A DNA stretch of 64,000 nt from Gigaspora margarita (Eukaryota; Glomeromycota; Glomeromycetes; Diversisporales; Gigasporaceae), in assembly GCA_009809945.1 (NCBI GenBank), contig WTPW01000070.1, positions 589,491-653,490 on the forward strand, in the 5' to 3' direction. The notes under the pieces were generated by a model, which saw only the letters and a list, made by a program, of their open reading frames with translations, did no database searches and had not been told where the DNA came from. The position numbers and the translations under genes are program-made. How positions within the stretch are numbered: the stretch's first letter is position 1; each line of letters starts with the position of its first letter. Shown piece after piece: positions 31,530-42,820 of the stretch.

Positions 31530-32060
31530 AGAGATGATATTAATATGCAAATAAATAGATCATCATAATTGTTCATATTTTAAATATTCTCATGGTTTTT
31601 GGATACAGCAAATCAAAAACAGCAAATTGCCAAAAATATTTTATTGGTATCAATAACTAATAGCAATCAATTTTTGACAAGTATGTAATAAGATCAGTAT
31701 CTACCTGATCACAACATATATACACAATTACGAATGTATTTCCCACACTATCATTCAATATACATTACACATGCATGTGTTTTATCCTGTGCCATCAGAA
31801 TCACCATAACCCTTCTCTGAATTGGAAAAATAAAAACCATTACCCCACCCTAAAAAAAAAGGATTCTTCAAAAAATCAGCATAGTGACATCAAAAAAGTT
31901 GAATGAAAACCATTCCTTTGCATTTAATATTATACAATAAACATGATCGTCCTGGTATATATGCGCATACACACATATAGGATATATGTAGTTTTTCTAT
32001 AATGCCAATTTCTTCACACATATGCACAATGAAGCAATTACACGTAACATATAATATTTT
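31530..32060. other. AT-rich region, no gene seen
   Basis: No domain-bearing ORF. The minus-strand ORF at 31,890-32,186 runs into a MITE and is not supported. Confidence 0.4.
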
Positions 32061-32067
32061 TACAATA

Positions 32068-32409
32068 CAGTTGGACCTCCATAAATGCAACCTCCATAAA
32101 TGCAATATCTTCCTAAATGCACGTTTTTGTCTTGTCTGTAAGAAATTATTAGTGCTAAATGCATGTTCTATATTCTGTAAATACACATTCTTTTAAATAA
32201 TTTTCTATATTATACTACCTCCCTAAATGCACGTAGCCAATCAAATTTTAGTATTTAAGATAGATTATACAGTTTTTAGTAGAAGTTATACAAACTTGAT
32301 ACTCTAATCTTTAAAGCTACAATTTAATTGGCTCTTTTTAAATGCAATACCTCCCTAAATGCATGTTGTAGGGTTGTCTGTACACAATGCATTTATAGAG
32401 GTTTGACTG
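32068..32409. mobile_element. 342-bp MITE with AAATGCA iterations, TA target
   Basis: CAGTTGGACCTCCATAAATG on the left is mirrored by CATTTATAGAGGTTTGACTG on the right, with TA on both sides (32,066-32,067; 32,410-32,411). CTCCnTAAATGCA recurs several times at both ends. Same family as 34,486-34,959. The ORFs at 32,002 and 32,328 lie in or across it. Confidence 0.78.
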
Positions 32410-32411
32410 TA

Positions 32412-32588
32412 CCTACTAAAATAGGAAAAAAATATGATGAACATAGTGCCTTCCAAAATAGAAAAAATATAGTGCACCAAAAAGTTGAACGGACCATCCC
32501 TCCACATTTCATGTGTTTGTACTGGTATAAAATTCAAATAATTAATATTGTATTACTTGCAAAAATAAGTATTCTACAAATATGTCTA
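32412..32588. other. Short spacer between MITEs
   Basis: No feature recognised. Confidence 0.3.
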
Positions 32589-32851
32589 CCATATAGACCC
32601 AAAATAATGCTTAGGAGCATTATTTCAAATTCTGGGCCCCTTAAAATAGCATATGTGATCTCAAATTAACACTCATGCACACCTTCAAATTAACATGCAC
32701 CCTACTATGCAAAATATACATGTGCTTATTTTGAAATTATCTAGACTCTAAAAATCATCTCTATTTTGAAATAACGCATATGCACACACTTGAAATGATG
32801 CACAGGTCAATCAATTAACATGCAGGTGGGCATTATTTCAGGTTTATATAG
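32589..32851. mobile_element. 263-bp MITE, TA target
   Basis: CCATATAGACCCAAAATAATG is mirrored by CATTATTTCAGGTTTATATAG, with TA on both sides (32,587-32,588; 32,852-32,853). ACATGCAC-like words recur inside. Non-coding. Confidence 0.6.
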
Positions 32852-32934
32852 TATGTATCTTATTTTAAACTCTAAATTTAGCCATAAATAAAAAAAATTA
32901 GATATGTTTTAAATCTATATATCTTAATTTGTAT

Positions 32935-33371
32935 CAAATAATTAAATAAAACTTTGTATAATTATATTTAAAATAAGGATTACCTTTGCAAAATTAGTTT
33001 TTATATTATAAAAAGAAAAATTAAAGTTATATATGAGCATAAAATAGATAATTTTAAAAAAATTTTCTAAAAAAAATTTATTACAATTTTTTGTAATCTT
33101 ATTTAGTTTTAGTTTTAGAACTATAGTTCTTAAGACAATATTGTAGTTTATATAAAGAATAGCAACTTTTAGTAATATACTTGTAAAAATTAAAACTTAT
33201 ATTGGAATTAAAATATATTTTTATAGATAGAGATGTATAAAATTTAAGAAAATTTCAAAATATTTTTATGTAAAAGTTGCAAAACAAAAACTTTAAAATT
33301 TTTATTATGCTAAAGTTCTTTATTTAGAAACTATATAGATAAAACTAATATTTAAAGTTTTTAAAAATTGC
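32935..33371. repeat. Direct repeat of 30,960-31,500
   Basis: AATAAAACTTTGTA, AAATAAGGATTAC, GCAAAATTAGTTTTTATATT and ATCTTATTTAGTTTTAGTTTT occur in the same order in both places. It ends where the left arm of the giant palindrome begins. Confidence 0.65.
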
Positions 33372-33832
33372 AAATATCATTTTATCAAACTTTGACTTTT
33401 TAGTAATACTAATTATTTGAATTCTTTTTTACCAACCAAATTTATACTAGTTATTAAAAAAAAACAATAATAATAATTTTATGATTAAATAACTTAGAGT
33501 TAAAAAAATATTTGTAATAAGAGTTTATTAATATTTAATATTTATTGGTTATAATTATTAATTATTAAAAACAAAATTAATATAGATCAAATATAATATG
33601 CTCTAAAAAAGTTATTAAATATAAACCTACCTTGAGAAAAAAATAAAGGGACTAGGCTAATAAAACAGATACATATTCAAGCAATTCTCTCTATAATAAA
33701 CTGATGACTTCTTATTGCAAACATATTCAAGTTGTTGTTTATAGAATCTAATAATATGACTAAAACTATATCTAATACATCATATAAGTAAAGATAAATC
33801 CATGACTCTGAACTATAAAAATGGTGTTATTT

Positions 33833-34090
33833 TCATATACAAGTGCCCCAATATCCATCACCATTACTACAGGGAATAACAGTAAATTTTTTGCTACTTC
33901 AGGTATTAATACAGTCATAACAGATACCAACAGAAGGGATGCAGTGGAGGCCACAATAGGTAAGAATATTCATGCTGCAAACAGTTTTTGTAGCTTTAGT
34001 TTTCCAGAATTAAGTGTTAACTAAAAGCAAGATCAGTGTGGTAATTAAATGAAATACAATCTTAGTTCATTACTGTTATTTAAATGAACT
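33833..34090 (-). pseudogene. Secreted Cys-rich protein gene, decayed left-arm copy
   Basis: Antiparallel homologue of the 39,780-40,453 gene. In the matching frame the Cys framework is partly kept (LTYCGLHC, GICYDC, IPCSNGDGYWGTC). One Cys pair is replaced by a stop (INT then TGA), the signal-peptide region carries stops, and about 35 bp are missing after the signal peptide. It has no insertion at the point where the right-arm gene is split, so it serves as the empty site. The plus-strand ORF at 33,821-34,024 is only its complement. Confidence 0.72.
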
Positions 34091-34485
34091 TTGATTAAAA
34101 ATAGGTGAGAGTAGAGATTTAAATGAATGAGGAAATTGTAAAGTGGTAATAATTGGAAATGGAATGAGGGATGAATCAAATGGAAATGAGGTTTATATAA
34201 AAATGATAAATAGAATGAGAAATGGGTTATATAGATATGAATGAGTAAGAAGGTATGTACAGTAATTTATAATGACAAAGAAACACTAATTGTATGCAAA
34301 ATGTTTATACATTTAGTAATTCTATAATAAAAAATAAGCACAAGTCATAGATAATCAAATTAATTATATATACTATACATACAGATTATATTTCCTTTCA
34401 TGTACATGTAATGAGTATTTTATGTGTACTAACAGAATTAATGATGCGGCAGGCCATTTACCTGACATCACACAAGATAATAATA

Positions 34486-34959
34486 CAATCAGACCTTTCT
34501 AAATGCAACCCCCTAAATGCAACACCTCTCTAAATGCATTGTAGAAGACTAGCCTCATAATGGGAATTCTAGATAAATGCACGTTCTTTATTCTGCAATT
34601 GCACGCTAATTGTCTGGCCCACTTTTAAAACTCCCTCCATAAATGCAACTACATGATTATTATCCAATCAAATTCATTATTCCTAGGCTATTAAAGCACT
34701 ACTAAAGCCATATTTATCACATGATAATAGTAACATTATAATTTTATTAGTGTTCTTGAATCGCAACCCATTGTTTATTTATCACGGTGGGCGCATGTGC
34801 AGCACATGTGCGGATCCAATCAAATTGCTTTATTTTAAAATTTGATTGGACCCACACAGTGTGCGCACATGCCACACTGTGAAAATAAACACTGTTGCGT
34901 CCCCCTAAATGCACGCTCTAGAGCAGGTCCCAACGACTTGCATTTAGAGAGTCTAACTG
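34486..34959. mobile_element. 474-bp MITE of the AAATGCA family, left arm only
   Basis: CAATCAGACCTTTCTAAATG is mirrored by CATTTAGAGAGTCTAACTG. TA flanks both sides (34,484-34,485; 34,960-34,961). The right arm reads GATAATAATATATGCTT at the same place, exactly what removal with one TA predicts. The interior holds a second inverted repeat around GCGCATGTGCAGCACATGTG and AATCAAATT...AATTTGATT. Confidence 0.87.
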
Positions 34960-35545
34960 TATATGCTTACAACTAATAAAAATGCTAACCATAACCCTAT
35001 ATTATGTCAGTTAAATGGTTTGTCAGGGAAATTACTATTGGGAAACAGCAAACAAGAGGTGTTCAATAAAATAATACTGCATAGCAGGATACATACGAAA
35101 ATTATAACAGATAATAAAATTTTGCCGTACATACAGTTAAGTAAAACATAAATTTTATGACCTTTTTTAATTTTTAGGATTTAGTGCAAACGTTTATATT
35201 GTCCGTTTCTTGTGTTAGGGTAATATTTAGGATAGCCACTAATACAAACTCCTGGAGAGGAAATGCCAATCGGGGAGTATAAATTTTGACCAGCCTGACG
35301 AAGAATCCGAACACGCGTAAAAGAAAAAAGTGAAAATATGCAAAAACTAATGTTTAAATCGATTTTGGTGTGCTAATAAAAAAATGACGAGAATGAAATT
35401 TTACATATAATAAGCACTATTCCAACCCTATAGCCCCTAACGTTAAGGTCCTGACTCTAAATTTTTATCTCACGCACTTAGTTGTTTACAAAATCGATAT
35501 CCTTTTTTGGTTTATATTACCCGCGCAAATAAGTAAAATGAAGTT

Positions 35546-35635
35546 TAGGGACCTGTACTCTGAATTTCCTCTTCAACAGCTGATAGGGTGTACCATATTG
35601 ATAATTTAGGAAATATTTCAGAGTACAGGTCCCTA
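35546..35635. mobile_element. Very short TIR element (90 bp)
   Basis: TAGGGACCTGTACTCTGAA at the left is perfectly mirrored by TTCAGAGTACAGGTCCCTA at the right. A related, less symmetrical copy lies in the right arm at about 37,628-37,732, so this element predates the palindrome. Confidence 0.65.
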
Positions 35636-36721
35636 GACCTTACCCTAACACAATAAAAATTAAAAAAAGCAATTTTATAAAAATTGTGTTTTACACGTCT
35701 ATTTTAACCATACGTACAACCAAATTTGTTATCTGTGATAATTTCGTACGTCTAATTCTGTACTTCCATGCAGTACTATTTTACTGAACACTTCTTGTTT
35801 GCTGTTTCCCAATGGTCATTTCCTGACAAGCCGTTTAACTGGCATCATATAGAGTTAGGGTTAACATCTTTATTAGTTGTAAACATATGGGCTTGGTGCT
35901 GCAATAAAGGGGTAAAGTGGCAATTTTATGAAAAGTTTTTTTAAATGTATAATAATTGATTCAAAATCTTAGGAATCATTTTGTCTTATTAAAGAAATAT
36001 TGTTGTTAATAAAATTTTGTGATATAAATAAAACAATTTAAAAAAAATGGATTGATCGGATAAAAATTCGTGTAACATTCTGATGTAGATCGCACAAAAT
36101 TTTTTTAACTGCTAATATAAACCAATCATATATATTAATTTCATCATCAGCTAATTGTATTTTTGATACCGTAAATGGCGAGGTTGTGTGAATAAGTGAA
36201 TAAGAAACAAGAGAATAGTTGTACCACTATGCCACTCTAGATATATATCAGGATGCATGTATTACATAAAGCATAGAGAATGTATGTGTTTAACTTCACT
36301 TTCAAATTTCCTTCATACGTACATACGTGCGTGACTTCAAAATTGTAAAATAACGTACGTCATGCTTTAATCGGTATCATTTACCGATCGATAATTAATT
36401 AAAAAACTAAAACGAAAAAAAATAATAATAATAAAAAGAGAGCGAGAAAAGGAAAATTTATTTATTTATTGGTATTTCTTTTTTTTTAATACAGTATGCA
36501 AACTATATGCAAAATTTATTTAATCGTTGCATTTACGTTAATCTTTACTACGCTATTAAAATCTGCTTTAATAAGTAATAACCTCATTTTGAATAAAGAT
36601 AAAACATTAAGCTAATACAGGAATTTCACAATAAATAACTTAATGGCTTTTACATGTAGTATACCTTGGCGTGCACAAGTAAAAAACACTATTCTTACAA
36701 GAACAGTTCATATTTTCGTAT

Positions 36722-36885
36722 TTGTTTTATTACAATAGCAGTGGGCAAATTCATCTTTACGAAAATGCTGGAGCCCAACAAAATCAACGTGATCAATAAA
36801 ATCTCTCCAAAATATCACAAACAGTGTCTGGTCAAGAAACTGATAAAAATACAAGAAATAAGGGTTGCAGTTGTATATAAACAAA
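36722..36885. other. Spacer at the centre of palindrome 1
   Basis: About 160 bp of unpaired sequence lies between the arms. The ORF 36,666-36,911 crosses the spacer into both arms and has no recognised domain; I do not call it. Confidence 0.6.
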
Positions 36886-37809
36886 TACGAAAATATGAAC
36901 TGTTCTTGTAAGAATAGTGTTTTTTACCATCTGATGTGGTTATGCACGCCAAGGTACACTACATGTAAAAGCCATTAAGTTAGTTCTTGTGAAATTTCCT
37001 ATATTAGCTTAGCAATTTATCTTTATTCAAAATGAGGTTATTGCTTATTAAAGCAGATTTTAATAGCGTAGTTAAGAGTATGTAAGTTACAACGATTAAA
37101 TAAATATCGCATATAGTTTGCATGCAATACTAAAAAAAAAAAGTAATACCAACAAATTAATAAATTTGCCTCTTCTCGCTCTTTTTTTTATTTTTTATTT
37201 TTTACTTTTTTAATTATTCATCGATCGGTAAATGATACCGATTAAAACATGACGTACGTTATTTTACAATTTTGAAATCATGTATGTACGTACATATGTC
37301 AATTTTTAATTTGAAAGTGAAGTCTAACACATACATTCTCTATTTTTTATGTATTACCTGCATACTGATATATTTCTAGAGTGGCATAGTGGTACAACTG
37401 TTCTCTTGTTTCTTATTCTCACATCCTCGCCATTTACGGTATCAAAAATACAATTACTAATGATGAAATTAATAATGATTGGTTAGTAGCTGTTAGGAAA
37501 ATTTTGTCCGATCTACATCAGAATGTTACTCGAATTTTTATCTTTTTTTACATTGTTTTTATTTATATCACAAAATTTTATTAAGACAACAACATTTCTT
37601 TAATAAGACAAAATGATTCCTAAAGTCTAGGGACCTGTACTCTGAAATTAAATATTTCCTAAATTATCGGCTTCAATAGGGTGTACCACATCGTACATAC
37701 GATGATATGGTACACTCTATCGTCCCTAAACCTCATTTTACTTATTTGGGCAGATAATACAAACCAAAAAAGGAAGTAAACAAACCGCTGTCATTTTTTC
37801 AATTTTAAA

Positions 37810-38075
37810 CCCGATAGTAGACCCGTGGGTCTATTGTACAGATATGGGTCTGATAATCGGGGATTTTATGTTGGGGTAGTACCAGTCAATATAATTATAG
37901 CACTATTGGTACAAGTACATTTTATTTTTAAGCTATCCGAATATTTATCCTATAGTATACCCGGGTCTTTTATCATTTTAGATTCTATAGTATACCCGGG
38001 TCTTTAACTTTTACAAAAATCTCAGCCTATATTGTAGACCCGNGGATGATACATGGTGGGTCTACTATCATGGGG
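37810..38075. mobile_element. TIR element in the right arm (about 266 bp)
   Basis: CCCGATAGTAGACCCGTGGG is mirrored by GGGTCTACTATCATGGGG. TATAGTATACCCGGGTCTTT is repeated in tandem at about 37,951 and 37,983. The left arm has no counterpart. The ORF 37,825-38,007 lies within it. Confidence 0.65.
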
Positions 38076-38852
38076 ATTTTTTATATAGAAGTTTACGGTA
38101 AGTGCGTGAGATAAAAACTTAGGGTTAGGTCCTTAACGTTAGAGGCTATAGGGTTAAATGGTGCTTATTATGTATAAAATTTTATTCCCGTCATTTTTTA
38201 ATTAGTTCACCAAGATCGATTTAAACATTAGCTTTTATATTTTTCTTCTTTTACGTGTGTTCGGATTCTTCGTCAGGCTGGATCTGGAATAGTCAAAATT
38301 TACACTCTCCGATTGGATATTTCCTCTCCAGGAGTCTGTATTAGTGGATGCCCTAAACCTTACCCTAACACAAGAAAAGGACAATACTAATGTGTCCTAA
38401 ATCCTAAAAATTAAAAAGGCTATTTTATAAAAATTGTGTTTTACACGTCTATTTTAACCGTACGTATGACCAAAATTATCTGTTATAATTTTCGTATATA
38501 TCCTGCCATGCAGTACTATTTTATTGAACACCTCTTGTTTGCTGTTTCCGATGGTCATTTCCCCGACAAGTTTTAACTGGCATCATATAGGGTTATAGTT
38601 AGCATTTTATTAGTTATAAGCATATATTATTATCTTGTGTGATGTCAGGTAAATGGCCTGCCGCATCATTAATTCTGTTAGTACACATAAAATACTCATT
38701 ACACGTACATGAAAGGAAATATAATAATATGTATAGTACACAAAATTAATTTGATTATCTATGATTGTGCTTATTTTTTATTATAGAATTACAAAATGTA
38801 TGAATATTTACGATACAATATAGTGTTTCTTTGTCATGATAAATTACTGTAC

Positions 38853-39554
38853 GTACTGTTGACCTATAGAAAACACAAAATCGATCATAACTCTTGATCC
38901 ACCGATCCAAATTAAATGAAACTACTACCATTCGAATCAGCTCACTGAGACGATTCCAACGAGCTAAAGATCATCTCTGTACGACCACTGGATGACAAGA
39001 TCGGAACCAATAAGTGATCAATCATGTGATCTGCAATCTGATTGGTTAGGCGATTACTGCGGACAGATTCGTTACATGTAGCTCATGTAAAACATGTCAT
39101 ATTTGAAGCACATATACTATATATTTTATTTATTATACATATATTATTTATTTCATATATTACATTTCTATTACATATATTATATATTTTATTAGTAGTA
39201 GATATAGCATATATTACACATGTAGTAGATATAGTCTGTTACATTTGTAAAAAAACAAAATGTATAAAAGCAGCAGATGTGGACCCCAAGTTCAACATCG
39301 AGTCTTCATACTCTTTCACTAATAAATACATTTATTTATTATTTAAATTAAACAGTTACTAGTATCTTCATATACTTTTAATTGTAGCCTCTTTCGTAAT
39401 TGCAAATTGCCAAAAATCTTCTTTGTTAAGTTTTATTGAAAAACGCCTTTCGACTTAGTTAAATCACAGTAACAAGTGAGGTTACACAAAGTGTTCACTG
39501 TCTAAGGTCGCTCTAGTTACCTACTATCTTTAAAGAAGTGGATATAGGACAACA
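38853..39554. mobile_element. Insertion in the right arm, related to 413-1165
   Basis: The left arm is continuous here, so about 700 bp are extra in the right arm. Ends GTACTGTTGACCTATAG and CTATATAGG-like GGACAACAGTAC are inverted. It contains a decayed member of the GTCTC hairpin family (38,895-39,045) and the TGGACCCCAAGTTCAACAT repeat. The ORF 39,042-39,362 lies inside and is not supported. Confidence 0.65.
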
Positions 39555-39560
39555 GTACCT

Positions 39561-39779
39561 TCGTCCCCATTTATATCTATTTAACCCATTCCTCATTCTA
39601 TTTCTCATTTCTATTTAAATCCTCATTTCCATTTGATTCATCCCTCATTCCATTTCCAATTTCATTTAACCCATTCCTCATTTTAAATCACAATTATTAC
39701 CGCTTTACAATTTTCTCATTCATTTAAATCTCTGCTCTCTACCTATTTTTAACCAAAGTTTATTTAAATAACAACAATA
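39561..39779 (+). promoter_or_regulatory. Upstream region of the secreted Cys-rich gene
   Basis: Pyrimidine-rich repeats of CCCATTCCTCATTCTATTTC character, mirrored in the left arm as purine-rich GAATGAGGAAATGG. TATTTAAATA at 39,761 is a TATA-like candidate just upstream of the ATG. A CAACAATAATG start context follows. Confidence 0.4.
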
Positions 39780-40453
39780 ATGAAATTAAGATTTTATTTC
39801 ATTTTTATTACCACACTGATCTTGCTTTCAATTGATGCTATGCCTACTCTCGCTAATTTAACAGTGACACTTAATTCTGGAAAAACTCAAGCTAAGGTGC
39901 TCGAAGCCTATACTAGACAATAAAATAGGGTAACTTTGAAATACATCATCTTTTTATAGAGACAATATTTTTAAAAGCTATTTGGTAAACTTGTAGAGCA
40001 TATCATAGCGAACAAAGTTACTGGTCAGATTTTTAAAATGTTGTCTTTATAAAAAGTTATAGTACTTTAAAGTTAATTAAAATTGAAACACATAGTAATT
40101 ACATATAAAACAATAGTAATCTTCAAAATGCATCAACTTTTTATACAGAAGGTTTTCAAAAAAAATATTTGGCATAGTTATAGAGCTAATATTCCTTTAT
40201 AAAGTTACTGGTTAGTTTTTTAAAAAACCTCTTGTACAAAAAACTATAGCGATTTAAAAATTGAAACGTGTTGAGTATAGGCTTCCAGCACCATACAAAA
40301 ACTGTTCGCTGCAAGAATACTCTTACCTATTGCGGCCTCTGTTGCATCCCTTCTGGTGGTATCTGTTATGGCTGTATTGACACCTGTTGTAGCAAAAAAT
40401 TCACTGTTCTTCCCTGCAGTAATGGTGATGGATATTGGGGCACTTGTATGTGA
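39780..40453 (+). pseudogene. Small secreted Cys-rich protein gene, split by a 399-bp TA-flanked element
   Basis: The first part (39,780-39,894) starts MKLRFYFIFITTLILLSIDA, a clear signal peptide with a hydrophobic core and a small-residue cleavage area. The second part (40,296-40,453) has ten cysteines in about 52 residues, with pairs and spacings CGLCC, CYGC, DTCC and PCSN, and ends TGA. The two parts join in frame if the insertion is removed with one TA, giving about 90 residues with an even Cys count after the signal. Secreted small Cys-rich proteins are typical fungal effector or antimicrobial candidates, but I recognise no named family. Whether the element might be spliced out as an intron is open: it lacks GT...AG ends at the TA borders. 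A decayed copy is at 33,833-34,090. Confidence 0.75.
39895..40293. mobile_element. 399-bp TIR element splitting the secreted Cys-rich gene, TA target
   Basis: AGGTGCTCGAAGCCTATACT is mirrored by AGTATAGGCTTCCAGCACCA with two mismatches. TA lies on each side (39,893-39,894; 40,294-40,295). Internally, TTTTTATAnAGA...AAAATATTTnnCA blocks recur twice. The left-arm homologue has no insertion. Confidence 0.85.
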
Positions 40454-40904
40454 AATAACCNAGTTTTAGAGTCCAGTAGTCATGGTTATATCTTTCCTTA
40501 TATGTTATATTTGTTAGTCAAAATTATTAGATTTCTATAGACAACAACTTGAATATGTTTTANAATAAGAAATCATNAGTCNATTATAACCTANTTCCTT
40601 ATTTTATTTCTCAAGATAGATTAATAATTTAATAACTTTTTTAGAGCATATTCTATTTGATNTATAATAATTTTGTTTTTAATAATTAATAGTTATAACC
40701 AATTAATATCAATATATTAATAAACTCTTATTACAATTTTTTTAACTCTTAAGTTATTTAATCNTAAAAATTATTATTATTGTTTTTTTTTTTAATAACT
40801 AGCATAAATTTGGTTAGTAAAAATTATAAATAATTAGTATTACTAAGAAAGTCAAAGTCTGATAGAATAATATTTGCAATTTTAATATAGTACAAGACAA
40901 ATAG

Positions 40905-41240
40905 AAACACTGATGGAATTCCTATTCTTGCTTATCCATATTATACGTGTGCAAATACCGGACTATAATCTGTATTACTTAGACTAGATGTCATGTCAAT
41001 TTACGATATAGGGGTCTTGGTTCGAATCAACTTAGAGCACTCACTTGGTACTGGTATATCGTACCAGGCACTGTATCTGGATTTAATATCCACACTATGT
41101 TATATTTCTGATGTCTCTATTCCGATTGTTACCAGAGGGGCCTCTGCCGTATCCTAGCCAATATGTGTACGTATTGTGTGTATGAGCCCCTGCGAATACA
41201 AACAATACAAACAATACAAACAAATATGTGATGAGTTGCA
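40905..41240 (+). mobile_element. SINE-like element with tRNA-type B box and short-repeat tail
   Basis: TTGGTTCGAATCAAC at about 41,017 matches the RNA polymerase III B box (GGTTCRANNCC). A box A-like TTAGACTAGATG lies at about 40,979. About 200 bp of unrelated sequence follows and the element ends in three AATACAAAC units (about 41,195-41,223), a typical SINE tail. No full tRNA cloverleaf can be drawn, so this is an inference. Confidence 0.45.
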
Positions 41241-41734
41241 GTTAACCCTTAGTCTTCCTTCCCATTTGGGCAATAAAATTGTATAAAAAATTAACAAAAA
41301 AAATAATTAATAAGGTAGTGTCATTAATAGCTGCCTTTTTTTTAGAATCCAAAAGGATTTAATTAGAGAATTTACTAATTGGAATACCTGACAACTTTTT
41401 GGTTTAGTAGCTGCTTCTGAAATTACTAATAAAAATAGTGTAATTCCTGTCAGTTGCTTTTGTAATATCTGGGACTGCTTTTTAATACCGGCCACAGAAC
41501 CCTGGACAATTATATATAATGTGAGAGGAAATAAAATTATAAGATTGTAAAAATTTACCCAAAATTTTTAGATTTTATATTCACTTTTATACATACTATA
41601 TATAAAAAACCTAAAATTTACCTAAACCTTTACATGCCAGATTAAATCACATATAAAATTTTTATTTCCTACATTTCAAACAACCTAGTTCCAACAAATA
41701 AAAATTCTAGCAGCCAAATCTGAAATTTATATAA
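41241..41734. other. AT-rich region, no gene supported
   Basis: The minus-strand ORF 41,307-41,495 (62 residues) has no domain I can recognise and no gene-like context. Confidence 0.35.
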
Positions 41735-41886
41735 TATGGCCAAATTTGATATTTTTATTATGCGGTCAAATTGATATTTTTATAATATGCGGCCAAATTT
41801 GATAATTTTATTATCTATAGCCAAATTTGATATTTTCATTATATACGGCCAAATTTGATATTTTTATTAAATATGCCAAATTTGAT
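41735..41886. repeat. Minisatellite, GCCAAATTTGATATTTTTAT unit
   Basis: About five units of roughly 30 bp. The last unit is interrupted at 41,887 by a foldback element and AATTTGATATTTTCATTA resumes at about 42,801, so the array once continued. Confidence 0.75.
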
Positions 41887-42798
41887 TAGAGATTGATATC
41901 TAGTGATCAATCATTGATCAATCATATACAAAGGAGATCGATTTATGATTGATCATAGTATTTTGATCAGTTATTACATATAATTGGTCATGATCATATC
42001 TGATATGATCGATCAAAATTTATGACCAATCATATAATCAATTACTAGTCTACATAAATAATATTATTAAAAAAAATTTGCTATTTTTACTCAAACTTTA
42101 ATAATGGATATCTTGATAACTAGTAAACTAAGTTAGCTCAAATTTTTTTTATAATAGTAATGATGTTCATATATTATATATAAAAGTTTTAGTCATTTTA
42201 GCTGGTAATTCTCGGGTAATCAATCACCAAAGTTTGAGTAAAAATATGAATTTTTTAAAAATTAACTATTTTAAAATTTTTACTATTTTTACTTAAACTT
42301 TGATGATAGATATCTCAATAACTAGTAATCCTAATTGGCTCAAATTTTTAACATAGATAGTATTGATATTCAACTATGATATATAAAATCTTTAGTTGAT
42401 TTGGTCTAGTAATAATTGAGTATTGCTTGTATACATTAGTCAATTTTTTTAAAAATTAACTATCATATACAAGCGATTACTCAAGATTTACAAGACCAAA
42501 TTGTCTAAAATATTTATATTTTATAGATGAATATCAATACTATCTATTAAAAAAATTTGAGCCAATTTGGACCACTAGTTTTAGTTATCAAGATATCTAT
42601 CATCAAAGTTTGTTAAAAATAGCAAATTTTGTTATTAATTATATATATAATCTATTATAATCAATTAAAAGTCTATGATCAATTAAACTTTATAATCAAT
42701 CAAACTATATGATCGATCATGATTGATCAAAAACTTTCATAATTGATCAAACTAGATGATTGATCATAATCAATCATATTAGATTTGATTCTCATCTC
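41887..42798. mobile_element. Foldback element with TGATCAAT-rich ends
   Basis: Both ends are crowded with TGATCAATCAT-type words (about 41,905-42,010 and 42,695-42,780), and GAGATTGATATCTAG / ATTCTCATCTC form the outer mirror. The interior repeats CTCAAACTTTnATnATGGATATCT...AACTAGTAA in both orientations about a centre near 42,440. No gene. Confidence 0.6.
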
Positions 42799-42820
42799 TT
42801 AATTTGATATTTTCATTATA

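Larger units (their letters stand above)
33372..36721. repeat. Giant inverted repeat 1, left arm
   Basis: Runs antiparallel to 36,886-40,893. Landmarks read in both arms include GATGCGGCAGGCCATTTACC (34,443; complement at 38,650), GAAGAATCCGAACACG (about 35,304; complement at 38,258) and AACAGTTCATATTTTCGTAT (about 36,702; complement at about 36,888). The arm-specific extras are a 474-bp MITE at 34,486 and a roughly 300-bp internal inverted duplication at 35,636-35,935 (matching 34,965-35,230). The arm holds a decayed copy of the secreted Cys-rich gene. Confidence 0.88.
36886..40893. repeat. Giant inverted repeat 1, right arm
   Basis: Antiparallel to 33,372-36,721 and longer because of three extra segments: about 37,810-38,075, about 38,853-39,554 and 39,895-40,293. 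The outer limit is GTCAAAGTCTGATAGAATAA...TTTGCAATTTTA near 40,855-40,893, matching the left arm at 33,372-33,403. Ns at 38,043 and between 40,461 and 40,764. Confidence 0.88.

Noticed and set aside
33821..34024. 67-residue plus-strand ORF
   Set aside because: Complement of the decayed secreted Cys-rich gene copy.
36666..36911. 81-residue ORF across the palindrome centre
   Set aside because: It reads from one arm through the spacer into the other, with no domain; probably chance.
41307..41495. 62-residue minus-strand ORF
   Set aside because: No domain, homologue pattern or gene context that I can recognise.
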